Positions 46,201-63,690 of a stretch of 64,000 nt of DNA are shown piece after piece. The notes below the pieces were generated by a model. It was given only the letters and a program-made list of their open reading frames with translations, searched no databases and was not told where the DNA came from. The stretch comes from Euglena gracilis (taxonomy: Eukaryota > Euglenida > Euglenophyceae > Euglenales). The stretch covers positions 19,867,295 through 19,931,294 of the forward strand of contig CP154956.1 in assembly GCA_039621445.1 (NCBI GenBank). The letters are read 5' to 3'. The position numbers and the translations under genes were made by a program. Every line of letters begins with the position of its first letter. Position 1 is the first letter of the stretch.

Positions 46201-49200
46201 TGCCGGAGCACAGGGAACAAGGACGAGGGGGGGGGCTACTATCGTGGTCGGTGTGCGCAAATGTGCGCGTGCCCATTTCGTACTCCGATGACGTCCATCT
46301 TTACGCACGTGGTTGGTGTTTGAATGTGTAAACGCCGACCACGTGCGCATTTGTGCAAACCTTTTTCTTTATTCCGACCTAGTACTGATACACGTGTTTT
46401 TTTCAGTGCATTTCTGTCTGTTTTCAGAGCAAAGCTCTGCCATAAGCTCTTCCAGTTATTGTTGTTTCAAAAGGCTCTAGGCAGCGAGGTCCGTTTGCGT
46501 TCCATGATATTTGATCGCATCCCCTTCCACAAATGGATATGAGGTCGGTTGTGTGCGATCACGATCATGTGCGAAATTGCGCACATCGACACTCTTTCTT
46601 TGTTTAAAACATGGCTGAAATAAATCGCTCCACCAAAAAAAAATTGTGCGATCCCACTCCCGTTTCATTGCGACAAAATTTGGCAACACATCCCCGCTGA
46701 AAGTTCGGTGGGGGACCTGCAACCCTTCCCTCCCCTTCAGACCACTTTCCCTTCGCCTGCACGGGCCTTCACAAAATCCCCAGGCACGCCTTCCTTTCTG
46801 TGTTCTTGGCCGGTGGCGTGATTGGACCCACCCTAGTAAATGTTCAGACAGAACAGATCAAACACGACGCCAAACACCACCTGCAATGGCTCCTTCAGTG
46901 TGCAAACTACTCAGCTGCCAAACGCCCTCCTCAACCAAGGGGCTCTTTCAGGGTCGATTCTGGCCCAGTTACAGGTCAAGATTTAGTTGGAGGCCGTAGA
47001 CCTCTAGTAGGTGGCCCTCCGTGGGCACGTCCTGGCACACGTGCAACGGTGCCGCTTGGGCAAGGGGTGGCCCTCGAAAACCCCCACCACTTGCCCCCTG
47101 GCTTGCGTTTTGCTGCACCAGTCGCATCAGGTGATGATAGGGGGTCGCACTTAAGCATCCACAAGGCCATCATTAACCCCCCGGGTCAGCAGCAGCCACC
47201 GAGCAGCAGCTTTGTTCTCCGCCACAACTGGGACGGCAGACTGGGGGGGTCGGGCAAGCTGCTGGCCCATGGAAACAATGGAAAATGGGAGCGTCTTAAA
47301 TGTGGCCACAAAACTCATTGTTTTGGAGGGAGAGAATATTTAATGTTTGCACCTGGTTGGGTTGCGTGAAAGTACTGGGACTCAGCACCCTGATATTTTG
47401 CACAAAAGCTGGTGTGTTGCCTGTTTTCTGAGGAAAAACGAGGTATCATTGTGTCAAAAATGAAAAAAATGAATCCCGGTTGAGGAAACAGGAAGATTAC
47501 GCACATGAATTTGAAATTTTGGAAGTTGTTATTTTTTTTAAGAAAAGTGTCCAGCAATCACAGGGGGTTACGCGTCATCAATTCCTCCCGCGCAACTTCC
47601 AAACTGATGGCGCGAAAAACGCTCGGTCTTGCAGGTTGGAGATAAGACATGCAAAACTTGCCCTTGGAGAGGACAAGCTTTCTCCTGTCATATAGTGCGT
47701 TCTACTGCACGTTTCGCATAACATAAAAACCAGAGTTTTGTTACCACACAATAGTTTCAAAAGTTTTGCATCCGCAATGGTCGGTGTGCGCAAGTGCGCA
47801 CATCAACTGTTAAGAACGAAGAGCACTCCATAATACAGAGGTAAAAACAAAGGTACATTTACAAGCCACCGTTCTTTGTCACACATTGTAAACAGTACCC
47901 ATGCAAAATCCTTGCCCCAACCTTTATTTCTGGATCCAACAAAAGGTAGGTGTTGTGTTTCATGTCGTAATATAGAAAATGTAGAGTATATTTCTCAAAT
48001 TTCGAGTGGTTGGTGTGCGCAAATACGCACATCGACCACTTATTTATTTTTATGTGGTTGGTGTTGCATTTGCGCACATCGACCATCTACAATTACACAA
48101 ATGGTCGATGTGCGCAAATGCGCACACCAACCACTTACACAAAACACAAATGTGCTTGGTGTGCGCATTTGCGCACATCGACCTCATTTCATTAATTTGT
48201 GTCATGTGAGTGTTCCTTCGCTGGACACACATTTCGGTCCATCTGACAGTAGAGGAGTTCTGAAGTTTTTTTTATGCCACGATCATCTTCTAATTCAACT
48301 GCACGTCACATTGTCCAAAATGGTGGAAAGTTGGTCCCCTTCAAACACATGTGCATCACCCAGCAGTTGCAGGCAGCAGGAACTCGCCAAACCCCACCAT
48401 CATAACGGCCAGGGTGTACAACCCACCTGTTTCACAGACGACAACACCAGTCTGTCCGTTCAGACATATCAGACAGCTCGTTAGGATCATGGTTTGAAAC
48501 CTTTGTGTTTCCTAACCTTTATCGTGAGGTGTGAACCTCATACATTGTTATTTCACCAGGTGCTTTCGGCGCTTCAAGGAAATCGCAAAAAATGTCGATT
48601 TGCGCAAATGCGCACACCGACAAAGAAAAAACTTTCAGTGCGAGATGTGCCGCCTAAGAGAGAAGCAGGCCTCCTTCCAAGGGAAGCAGAACGCTGTGCC
48701 CGGGGTCGGGGCCCGCACCAGAGCCATCAATGAGGAGATGCTGCGCGCCACAGAGCAGTGTGTGGCACCCCCGAATGGCCTGCCCCTGGCAGGGATTATT
48801 TGACAACTGGACCCCTGGGGTGGGTGGGGGGGGCGTGTTCAGAGGAGGGTTTACACAAGGCCCATTATGTGACCTTCAGATGTTCTCTGTGCAGAGAGTT
48901 CACGGTTCTGGGGAAAGCGTTGACATCCAGAGGGTCTTGAAATGCTGCCGAAATACACAGCCAGAGGTGCAAATGGAAGGGGGATCCTGCCTTTCTGCCG
49001 AAAATTATGCCACCGAACAAAAATCAAACAAAATTAATCCATCTCAGGTGCCGTTCTTATAATAGCGTCAGAAGCAATTTCTGCCAAGGTCGGCAGTCAA
49101 AGACATAGGGGGGGATCCAGACAAAATTGCTCTACCCCTTCTGAGCTTCTGTTTTCCCGAGAACATCATTTAGAGTTGGATGTCTTTCTTGTCATGGGGA

Positions 49201-51952
49201 CAGCTCCGAGGGCTGGTGGGTGATACACGGGAGATTTGTGGTTTTTTTATGATTGGTTTGGAAATCAAGTTTGCAGAGCCAAAGGTGTACAGCCTTTTCT
49301 GCCCCATTTTGCATTGAATTTCACCAATTCCCCACAAGCTCCTGCTCAATTTTTTTTAAGACAACTGAATTTTTTTTGCCTAAAACAGTTAGACAACGAT
49401 CAGGTTAAGGCATTTTCCCTGTTACACCTGCGACGGCTTCGTCTGTCAGTGCTCCTTGGAGGAGGAGGCCTTTGTCTTCGTGTTTGGTGCCAAATGTTAA
49501 GCGCCAAAGCAAGGCGTTTGCATCCAGTGGTTTCCCGGGTCATTTCTGCGCCAAAGGATCTCTTCGATTCTCCACCAATGGTTCTTTGACCTTTTGTTCA
49601 AGTACTGATGAGTTCCAAAATCCGATTGTTTGGCGATGTCCTGGCACCGCAACCTGTACTTCCCCGGTGTCGGTCCCGACCTTGCAGGGTGCTGCAGCAG
49701 ACCCAGGTCACGGAGCCGTCCCACTGGGAGACGGAGGCGATGGCGGCCTCCAAGTGGGTGCCGGTGAAGTTCCCGAAGCCCCGGGTGTATGTTGGTGTGT
49801 GGCCTTCCCGGGACGTGCCGGCTGTGATGTTCTGGGTGTGACGATGTGGATCAGTGCGGTCAACAATTCCCAGTGTCCGGGTGAAGAGTTGTGGGGCGGA
49901 TTTTACCCCTTGGGGGATAATGATGATTAGGGAGTGCAAAAGCGATGACGATCACGGCCCAGTTTTGAGCCATTTTTACCGTTGCCGGGGGTCAGTATTG
50001 ACTAATTGCACCTCCCCCAAAGTGTTCAGGCCGGGGGGTTCTGGTAGGTCTGTAGATTAAGGTCGGTCGACCCACCAAACCCCTCTCCGAATTTTGTCTT
50101 TTGAAAAACTTTTTTGTGTGCTTTTTCTGTATGCTGATTTACTCGGCTTTCGTCCTCGTGTTTCTAAAAGGAATATCATCTTTATTTTACATATGGATTG
50201 TGTTGCCCAGGGAAGGTGGGCATTGATGCCCAAGTCGATAAGCCATGATATATGATCGTGTGCACCGACATTGCCAAGAGCACTGAAAGCAACAGGGAGG
50301 GGCAAAATATGCACCGTGCAGTTTTTGCAGTTTTTTGCAGTTTTCACATTTTGGGTTTTTTGCAGTTTTTTGCAGTTTTTTGCAGTTTTTTGCAGCTTTT
50401 TTCCTGAAAAAGCTGCACACGTGCAGTTTTTTGCAGTTTTTTTTGATTTCAGTTTTGAGGAAACCTGAGGTGCTCATTTTTTGGTGCTCTGCGCCTTGTT
50501 ACGCTGGATTATATTGTTTGAAGGGTGCTTCTCAAGAAAAAGTCTCTCTCAAAAAATATCTTCATGAGTTGTGTTGTCTACAGTAATCCCACCAGTTGTC
50601 TTGCCCCCAACTGTTTTGCCAACTGCCTTGCCTCTCGACACAACAGAAATTGTTATAGCCACCATTCCAAAAAACAGATTGTTTCGGTGACAACGCCACA
50701 ATTTCTCCCCAACCAAAATCGCTCCATCTCCAACTTGTGCATGTGGTGACAGATGTCCCGATGCTTATATTGGCAATTGTCATTTGCGCACTCCTGAGCA
50801 GATTCAACTTATTATTTTGGCATTCGGGGATTAAATCCAAAAACTGTTTTTTTTTTGTGCAAATTTTGGTTGAAGTTGGAGTTTGTGAGATTCGTGGAGA
50901 CACAAAGGAGCACGAGCTCCTGTAGAAGATTGGGCCTTGTCCCAAGCATTTTGGCCAAATATCACACAAGCCAAATGTTTCAAAGAAGTCATTCTTATTT
51001 GCAAGAAATTCCCAGACCATTTGGCAATCCCCTAAAGACAGTATTCAAAGTTTGTGATGGTTGTTGTAATTTTTTTTAGTTTTGTAGATTTTTTGCATCG
51101 TGACATGGGTGAAGTTCACCAGGTGATGGACCGAAAGTTCCAAAACTGAACATCCCATGCGAGAATTAAAAGCATAGAACCTTTCTGCATATGGGTATGT
51201 GCATTTTTTCCATATTTAGCTGTTTGGCTCCGTGGGCATGGCCGTCACAAGCTTTGGTGCAGGAAAACCAGTGTGAACCAGCATCCAAACCAAACACATG
51301 ACTTGTGTTTCAGTGCATGAAAACCCATGTACAGTGTACTTTGATTGATTGCTTTCATTTTTATTGTCATCAGCTCCAAAGCTGTGCAAAAGTTAAGTGA
51401 ATTGGGGCGTGCTCATGTGGTCACAATTTACGTTGTTTTGCATATGCACACCATTTCAGCTTGTTTATTGTTATTGTTTGTTCTTGTGCAGTTTTTTTTG
51501 CAGTTTTTTGCAGTTTTTTTGCAGTTTTTTGCAGTTTTTTTGCAGTTTTTTGCAGTTTTTTTTTGCAGTTTTTTGCAGTGCAGTTTTTGACCTGCCCGTG
51601 TGCAGTTTTTGCCCCCCCCTGAAGCAAACACCTCCCCCATTGTTTCCCAATGCCCCGCCCCATACCAGTGCCCCGGGGTGTCCCCACACCCAGCCAGTGA
51701 CCACTCCGGAGCCCGCCAAACGGCCTCAGGGGCGGCGGACTCCTACCTGAAGCAGCCCACCATCACGACATACAACACCCCAGCCGGCCTGCGGCCCGAC
51801 AACACCATGTCCCAGCCCTCGGTGGACAACCCGTTCAAGGTCCCTCCTTCCCCCCCCCCCCCGACAGATTGTCACAAAATTTACTCTGTTTGTGGCTGGC
51901 ACCGGGCTGTCTCTGCATTGGTTTGCGTCTGGGCTGCGCCAATGGGCGGCAT

Positions 51953-52023
<71 letters not shown>

Positions 52024-52565
52024 ACATATACATATATGTGTATATATACATATACATATATATACACACACATACAATCATACATGTGTGCATGTATAAA
52101 TGCATAGAATACAGAATATATATTGAAAAGAAACGAAATTCCTTGTTCTCAAGAAATATAGGAGGGGGGAAGATAGTTAATGAACAGGATGGTATGGGAG
52201 GAAACATTTTCTTGTGTTATTATTCCCCCCATATGTAAAGCCCCCCATACACACACATGTATGTATGTATGTATGTATGTATGGATGGATGGATGTATGT
52301 ATGTATGTATGTATGTATGTATGTATGTATGTATGTATGTATGTATGTATGTATGTATGTATGTATGTATGTATGTATGTATGTATGTATGTATGTATGT
52401 ATGTATGTATGTATGTATGTATGCATGCATGCATGCATGCATGCATGCATGCATGCATGCATGTATGTATGTATGTATGTATGTATGTATGTATGTATGT
52501 ATGTATGTATGTATGTATGTATGTATGTATGTATGTATGTATGTATGTATGTATGTATGCCTGCC

Positions 52566-52608
<43 letters not shown>

Positions 52609-52759
52609 ATGTATGTATGTATGTATGTATGTATGTATGTATGTATGTATGTATGTATGTATGTATGTAGGTATGTACATGCTTTGCGGCTCGCAGCGCA
52701 ACGCCAACTTCACCACCCCGATCGGCGAGTTCAAGAAGTCCCCGACCCCCATCTATTGA
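43009..52759 (+). CDS. Ciliary microtubule-inner-protein-like gene (CFAP107-like), six exons, 205 aa
   Basis: Exons: 43,009-43,052, 44,879-45,053, 48,639-48,757, 49,688-49,794, 51,730-51,839, 52,697-52,759 (TGA). They sum to 618 bases (206 codons) and every junction is GT-AG with matching phase. Joining exons 1 and 2 makes [11 protein letters not shown], which matches the [K/R]-V-L-x-G-N-W-x-E-E-R motif near the N-terminus of CFAP107, a protein of similar length that binds inside ciliary doublet microtubules. Exon 4 has [19 protein letters not shown]. The C-terminus [15 protein letters not shown] is polar and Pro-rich, as in many such small extended proteins. No membrane segment or catalytic motif is seen. 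The ATG follows a pyrimidine-rich leader (CTCTCTTTCCCTCTCTCAAC). Introns of 0.9-3.6 kb carry microsatellites and other repeats. CFAP161, which has G-N-W-x-E-D, is an alternative; the gene call is stronger than the family call. Confidence 0.7.
43208..43247. repeat. (TG)n microsatellite
   Basis: About 18 TG dinucleotides in intron 1 of the CFAP107-like gene. Confidence 0.97.
43635..43980. repeat. (ATCTAT)n and (TA)n microsatellite
   Basis: Imperfect ATCTAT/ATATCT repeats pass into TA repeats and end at ATATGGCAACGCTAATG, directly before a C/G-tract element. The junction word ATATGGCAA-nCTAA recurs at 63,677. Confidence 0.95.
43985..44335. repeat. C/G-tract element with hairpin and GCCTGGGCAGGC words
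   Basis: GTGCCTGCCTGGGCAGGCAC occurs at about 44,074 and 44,262, each by C/G runs. The hairpin CCGGCGCCGAAGGCGCCGG lies at 44,168-44,186. The right end is CCCCGGGGTTGGTAAA. Confidence 0.75.
44405..44720. repeat. Internal telomere-like (TTAGGG) tract and GGCCGAA-rich tail
   Basis: GATTAGGGTTAGGGTTAGGG at about 44,449 with degenerate neighbours, then TTAGGCATTTCGGCC-like words and GGGACCCCCACCCCCAGGTT. The same ordered parts occur at 63,850-64,000 and, reduced, at 28,660-28,770 and 29,140-29,220. Confidence 0.75.
45835..48630. repeat. Cluster of GTGCGCAAATGCGCAC-type palindromes
   Basis: At least nine copies of GGTCGATGTGCGCAAATGCG followed by CACACCGACC-like sequence, or its inverse: about 45,838, 46,242, 46,335, 46,560, 47,780, 48,007, 48,066, 48,105, 48,155 and 48,592. 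All lie in intron 2 of the CFAP107-like gene. Diverged copies occur at 56,550-56,590, 56,740 and 57,335 in the next gene. Confidence 0.75.
46800..47369 (+). other. 189-aa open frame inside intron 2, uncertain
   Basis: A long + frame contains [20 protein letters not shown] near its start and [20 protein letters not shown] later. Its length is unusual for this stop-rich intron and composition is less repetitive than its surroundings, but Pro/Gly-rich stretches and lack of a domain leave it unassigned. It may be an old mobile-element ORF. Confidence 0.25.
50319..50445. repeat. TTTTTTGCAG minisatellite, array 1
   Basis: About ten units of TTTTTTGCAG or GCAGTTTTTT, interrupted by TTTTCACATTTTGGG. 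It lies in intron 4 of the CFAP107-like gene. Confidence 0.9.
51488..51612. repeat. TTTTTTGCAG minisatellite, array 2
   Basis: Ten or so tandem units of a pyrimidine tract plus CAG, 120 bases upstream of the acceptor of exon 5 (51,730). Each unit looks like a 3' splice site. Confidence 0.92.
51955..52680. repeat. (TA)n plus (TATG)n compound repeat with shared 160-bp core
   Basis: TA run at 51,955-52,014; unique core at about 52,080-52,250 (with GAAAAGAAACGAAATTCCTT and AACAGGATGGTATGGGAGGA); then (TATG)n at 52,258-52,680 with internal GCAT and CTGT blocks. The core and array recur at 63,225-63,625, so this is a dispersed element that carries its own microsatellite. It lies in the last intron of the CFAP107-like gene and ends about 16 bases before the final exon. 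Confidence 0.9.
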
Positions 52760-53882
52760 CCCCTGGCTGGCCCCCGTCCTGCGTGTTCTGGAGTTCAGAA
52801 GGTGATCGGCCTGGGCAGCCTGGACCTCTGTTTTCCAGTCCGAGCAAAGGGGTTGCGGGGGGCAACAGTTAAAATTCATCCAGCGGCATGAGCAGATTTG
52901 GGAGGATTGTGACAGATTGTCAGCCTCGGAGGTGCAAAAGAAAGCCGAAAAATGGGTAAAAATGGGCTGCCCAACTTTGGGTCTGAAAATTAAGCATTTT
53001 CCTTTGCAAATTTGAGTTTGGGGTTTTTCTTCGTTTTTAATTTTTCTGGGCCTTGCGATACATAAACCTGCAGATGGATTGTGGATGTATTATTTTTTCT
53101 GTCCAGGGATTTTTTTGTCAGTGTTTTATCCACACCCTCACCTCTGTGATTTTTCCCTGTTCAACAGCTCACCTGAATGTTTTGGCTACCTCCTCCTCCA
53201 CCTGCGTGTTTGTCTGGTTTCCTCCACAAAATGATGACAGCATCCGCATGCTATCTCTTCGCGTGTGTATTTGTTGACCCCCTCTGTGATGCGTGCCACC
53301 AGCTGTTCCACAAATCTTTCCCCCTCGGTGTTGTCTGACCCATGCCCAACCCTCTCCTCCCAAATCCAACAACCTTATTCCACACTTCCTCACTCTTTTT
53401 GCACAAAATATTTTTTGACGATGTATGGCTCTTGAAACTCATGTGAAATTTGATGTGTACACAGTCGTGGAAATGCTCACAAATTCATGAAATTACTGAT
53501 ATTCTTCTGATTGAGGGAGATTAATTCAGAGGGCGAACACTGAGATTTAAGGGGAATAAAGGTTTCAGCCTGCTTTTCGCCCCCCACACCCATGCTACAG
53601 GAACTGAGGAATAACACCACTGTGCCACCAGGGGGGAAACAAAATCGTTTTTTTTTTGCCTTCTTCCATTATTTTGCCTTTTTTTGTAAACTTCTGAGGT
53701 TTTTTGTTGTTTTCCTCCTTTTTTTGTTCTGCTGGAAAGCATTTTCACTTCAAAAAGCGTATTCTGGCTCCCATTTTCCCTGAGTCTTTTTTTGGATTGT
53801 TTAGCCAACAAAATTGCATATTTTTGGAATCATCACGTTCCCAAAGGTGTGAACATCATGTTTTTTCACAACAACAACAACA

Positions 53883-53921
<39 letters not shown>

Positions 53922-53951
53922 GCAGCAGCAGCAACAACAACCCACCACCAC

Positions 53952-53994
<43 letters not shown>

Positions 53995-54956
53995 ACCACC
54001 ACCACCAACAACAACAATTAAAAATACAACAACATTTTATTCTTCCTGGGCCCCAAAATGCATCCAATTCGGACCCCCCCAACCCCCCCCCCCCCAGGAC
54101 TCACTCAACGGTGGACTTCCGGGTGCCTTTGGCTCCCGCACCGGGGGGGGGGGGCTACTGCCCCTGGAACCCCCGGAATTAAAGTTATATTAAAGAATAA
54201 ATAAGATCCACATCACAAAGCTTTTCTTTGCCTTTTGAGACTCCTTCTGGACTCTTGTATCGAGCACTGTCCCCGACGACCCCCCAAGAACCCCCCGGCA
54301 CCCCCCCCCTCCAGCACCCCCAGCACCCCCAGGACCTGGGACTTCACCCCAGGACATTGGGTGAAAACTGGCAATAACTGCGACTTTGCGTTTTTGTGTG
54401 TGTATCTTTAAAGTTTTTTTGGCCAGTCACGTCTTTCTGATGGTCCGTGTTGTGTCCCGAAAAACACAATCGATTTCTTTCATGTTTTGTTACTTGTTTG
54501 CAGTTTTCGTTTTTGGGGCCCAGTTCCATCCATACAAGGACCCCCATTTTTTGGGAGGGGCAGCCTTTTCCCACAGCCCAAATTTTCCTGTCTCTGTGCG
54601 ACGCCCCAGCCATGTTACCCCCTGCCAAACGCGAAGCCCAAGGGTTGCTTCTAAAAGAGTGATTCTCGTTTGGGTGAAGATCACCGTTCCACATTTTCAG
54701 GGCCCGTTCCACATTTTCGGGGCTGTTCCCGGCCATTTCGTGTGCTTGTTCTGCCGCAAAGTGGTTCCCTGGGGCTGCATGACCGCAGGCACCACTTAAT
54801 TCCCAAACACCCCCCCCCCCCACCGGCCGCTCAGGTTGAACCTGACATATATCCACACAGCCACATTTATCCACACACGACTCAATGGTGCCTCCTTCTC
54901 GGTGTGTCTGGCATTTCCCTTCTCAGTCTCCCCCTCCACGCAGCTTTGGTAGAACC
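52760..54956. other. Intergenic region between the CFAP107-like and RIIa/IQ genes
   Basis: Contains the trinucleotide block at 53,868-54,020, C-runs at 54,078-54,150 and 54,815-54,830, and a + frame whose end (GHFVCLFCRKVVPWGCMTAG, stop at about 54,799) follows a good acceptor ATTTTCAG at 54,702. That could be a terminal exon of an unseen gene, but no partner exon was found. Confidence 0.35.
53868..54018. repeat. Compound trinucleotide repeat (CAA, CAG, CCA, CCG)
   Basis: Ordered blocks AAC, CAG, CAA, CAG, CAA, CCA, CCG, CCA, CAA run for about 150 bases in a roughly symmetric order. Gln-, Ser-, Asn-, Pro- or Ala-rich frames through it are likely artefacts. Confidence 0.95.
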
Positions 54957-61509
<6,553 letters not shown>

Positions 61510-62592
61510 GACGGGCCCTGCGGGCCGGGCTGCCCCGCTTCAAAATGCACTGTCTCGCGTTGCAGCACTCCCTGCCCCCTGTTTGTCACAGCACCACCCT
61601 GCCATTTGTAAACCTCCTGACCTGAATTGACTGCCCCTCCAGGCTTTCTTGACCCCCCAAAAACCTTCCCCTTTTCCCTCTGCTTTATCTCATGCCAGGT
61701 TCAAGGCATCGCTAGAGCCAGAGAGCACCCCATCCCTGGTTGGGGGGGTCCAGCCAACGGGCAGCTTTTTTCCAGCCCCTCCATATTGACGAGGTTCCCC
61801 GCCGCCCAAAGGGTGGCTGGATGGAATTGGAGGCGCAAAAAATGGGCAAAACTGGGTCGGAAATGAGCTGCCCAGCCCAAGTTTTGGGACAAAACCTCCA
61901 TTTTTTGCATAATGGGCAGTTTTCTTTTTGAGTATGTTCCTGCTTCGACACCTCAGCAAGCTATTGCTTAAGGACCCCGGGGGGGTCCACTGGTAAGCCA
62001 TTTTGCTAGACGCTGGAAAAAGCTGGTAGCTGCACTCCGGGGGAGGGGGAGGTCCAGGGGCCCCTCCATCTGGGAAGAATATTTTCTCCAGCGCTGTGCG
62101 CCAAGGTGGAAACGAGGTTTTTAACGTGGTTTTTTTGGCTGATTTTGTTCCAAAAAAAAGTCCCAAAACTGGCCAAAATGGGCATTTTTGGAAGTTTTGG
62201 GGGTTCAAAAAATTTGCTCTGTGCCACTCACTGCAATTTTTTAGGCCCTAGCTAGGGCAGCAGCTAGCCCTGCTTTGCACACACCAAAGGACCTGCCTGT
62301 CCCTAAAGTTCTGCTATGGGAGCCCCTGCATCTGTACACCTTCCACAGCGTTTAGCAACCCCCAGAAGTGGGCCAGTTCAGAGGCTGGGAAACTTGGGTT
62401 GGCTGGAAAATGGCTGCTGAATGACCCCTCTCCAAAGAGCCCCCCCTGGAACTGGCCTAACTGGGGGGTAGGCGACTCTTAAGGGTCCGCAGTACCACCT
62501 CCCAGAAGGAGGGGCTGGACTGCAGGTGGTCCAAATTTGGAACCAAAGTGGAAATCGCAGTGGACTCCTAAGGGTCTGCTAGCGACTCAGCC
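61510..62592. other. Intergenic region after the RIIa/IQ gene
   Basis: 61,530-61,690 may be 3' UTR. 61,740-62,230 is a diverged hairpin-class repeat (GGGGTCCAGCCAACGGGCAG, TCCAGCGCTGTGCGCCA, an A/T run). 62,280-62,590 has no repeats and probably holds the promoter and leader of the next gene; CTCCTAAGGGTCTGCTAGCG and ACTCTTAAGGGTCCGC are a repeated pair. Confidence 0.4.
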
Positions 62593-62668
62593 ATGCCTCC
62601 TAATCTCACAGTTGTGAAGTTGGCTTTTGGGGAGCCTGAGGTCACTGATCAGGAGGGATCATGGGCTT
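62593..62668 (+). CDS. Probable first coding exon of an unidentified gene
   Basis: ATG in the context CAGCCATGC opens MPPNLTVVKLAFGEPEVTDQ and continues 5 more codons to a strong donor, T-GTGAGTGAG, at 62,669. Phase at the donor is 1. Like the previous three genes it is on the + strand. No continuation is seen before the window ends and no family is recognised from 25 residues. Confidence 0.4.
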
Positions 62669-63060
62669 GTGAGTGAGTTCTCCATTTTCTGACGAAGGAG
62701 CACCTGAGCAAGTTCACCCTCCCAACACAAACACAAACAAAAAAGCGCAGAGAGATAGTGCAGAAAGTTGAAGTAAATTTTTCATGCCGTACAATCTCAC
62801 AATCTTGCATGCTTTGTGATCTTTTTATGCATGACGTGTATTTTTTTTGGAAACACACCATGTGTGTTTCAAACACACTTGGTTTTTTCCCAACTTTTAA
62901 ATAAAATTGAATAATAATAATATAAATAAGAAGTTCAAAGAATGGCACTGATAACAAAATTCTCAGCCTGATCAGTTCTTAAATGTTGCTAAAAGTTTTC
63001 TTCTCCCAATTGTGCGGAAGGAACAGGCAATCAATCAGAAAGGAATTTTTTTTTAAAAGG

Positions 63061-63218
<158 letters not shown>

Positions 63219-63224
63219 ACAATC

Positions 63225-63690
63225 AATCATATGTGCATGTATAAATGCATATAATACAGAATATATATTGAAAAGAAACGAAATTCCTTGTTCTCAAGAA
63301 ATATAAGAGGGGGGCATTTTTTTTCAAAAAAAGCGAAGATAGTAAATGAACAGGATGGTATGGGAGGAAACATTTTCTTATGTTATTATTCCCCCCAAAT
63401 ATAAAGCCCCCCATACACACACATGTATGTATGTATGTATGTGTGGATGGATGGATGTATGTATGTATGTATGTATGTATGTATGTATGTATGTATGTAT
63501 GTATGTATGTATGTATGTATGTATGTATGTATGTATGTATGTATGTATGTATGTATGTATGTATGTGTCTGTGTATGTGTCTGTGTATGTATGTATGTAT
63601 GTATGTATGTATGTATGTATGCATATGTATGTATGTATGCACATGTATATATACATATATGCACATATATGTATATATATGGCAAGACTA
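63225..63690. repeat. Second copy of the 160-bp core plus (TATG)n element
   Basis: GAAAAGAAACGAAATTCCTT, AACAGGATGGTATGGGAGGA, a CCCCCC-AAATATAAAGCCCCCC block and CATACACACACATG, then (TATG)n. About 90 percent identical by eye to 52,090-52,260, with an extra GCATTTTTTTTCAAAAAAAG-like insertion. Confidence 0.9.

Noticed and set aside
50319-51612. Possible CRISPR-like array (regular short repeats)
   Set aside because: The units are contiguous TTTTTTGCAG without unique spacers, in a eukaryotic intron.
54344-54874. 176-aa - strand open frame
   Set aside because: No domain, no exon partners, and a competing + strand frame covers the same bases; it could be chance in a GC-richer stretch.
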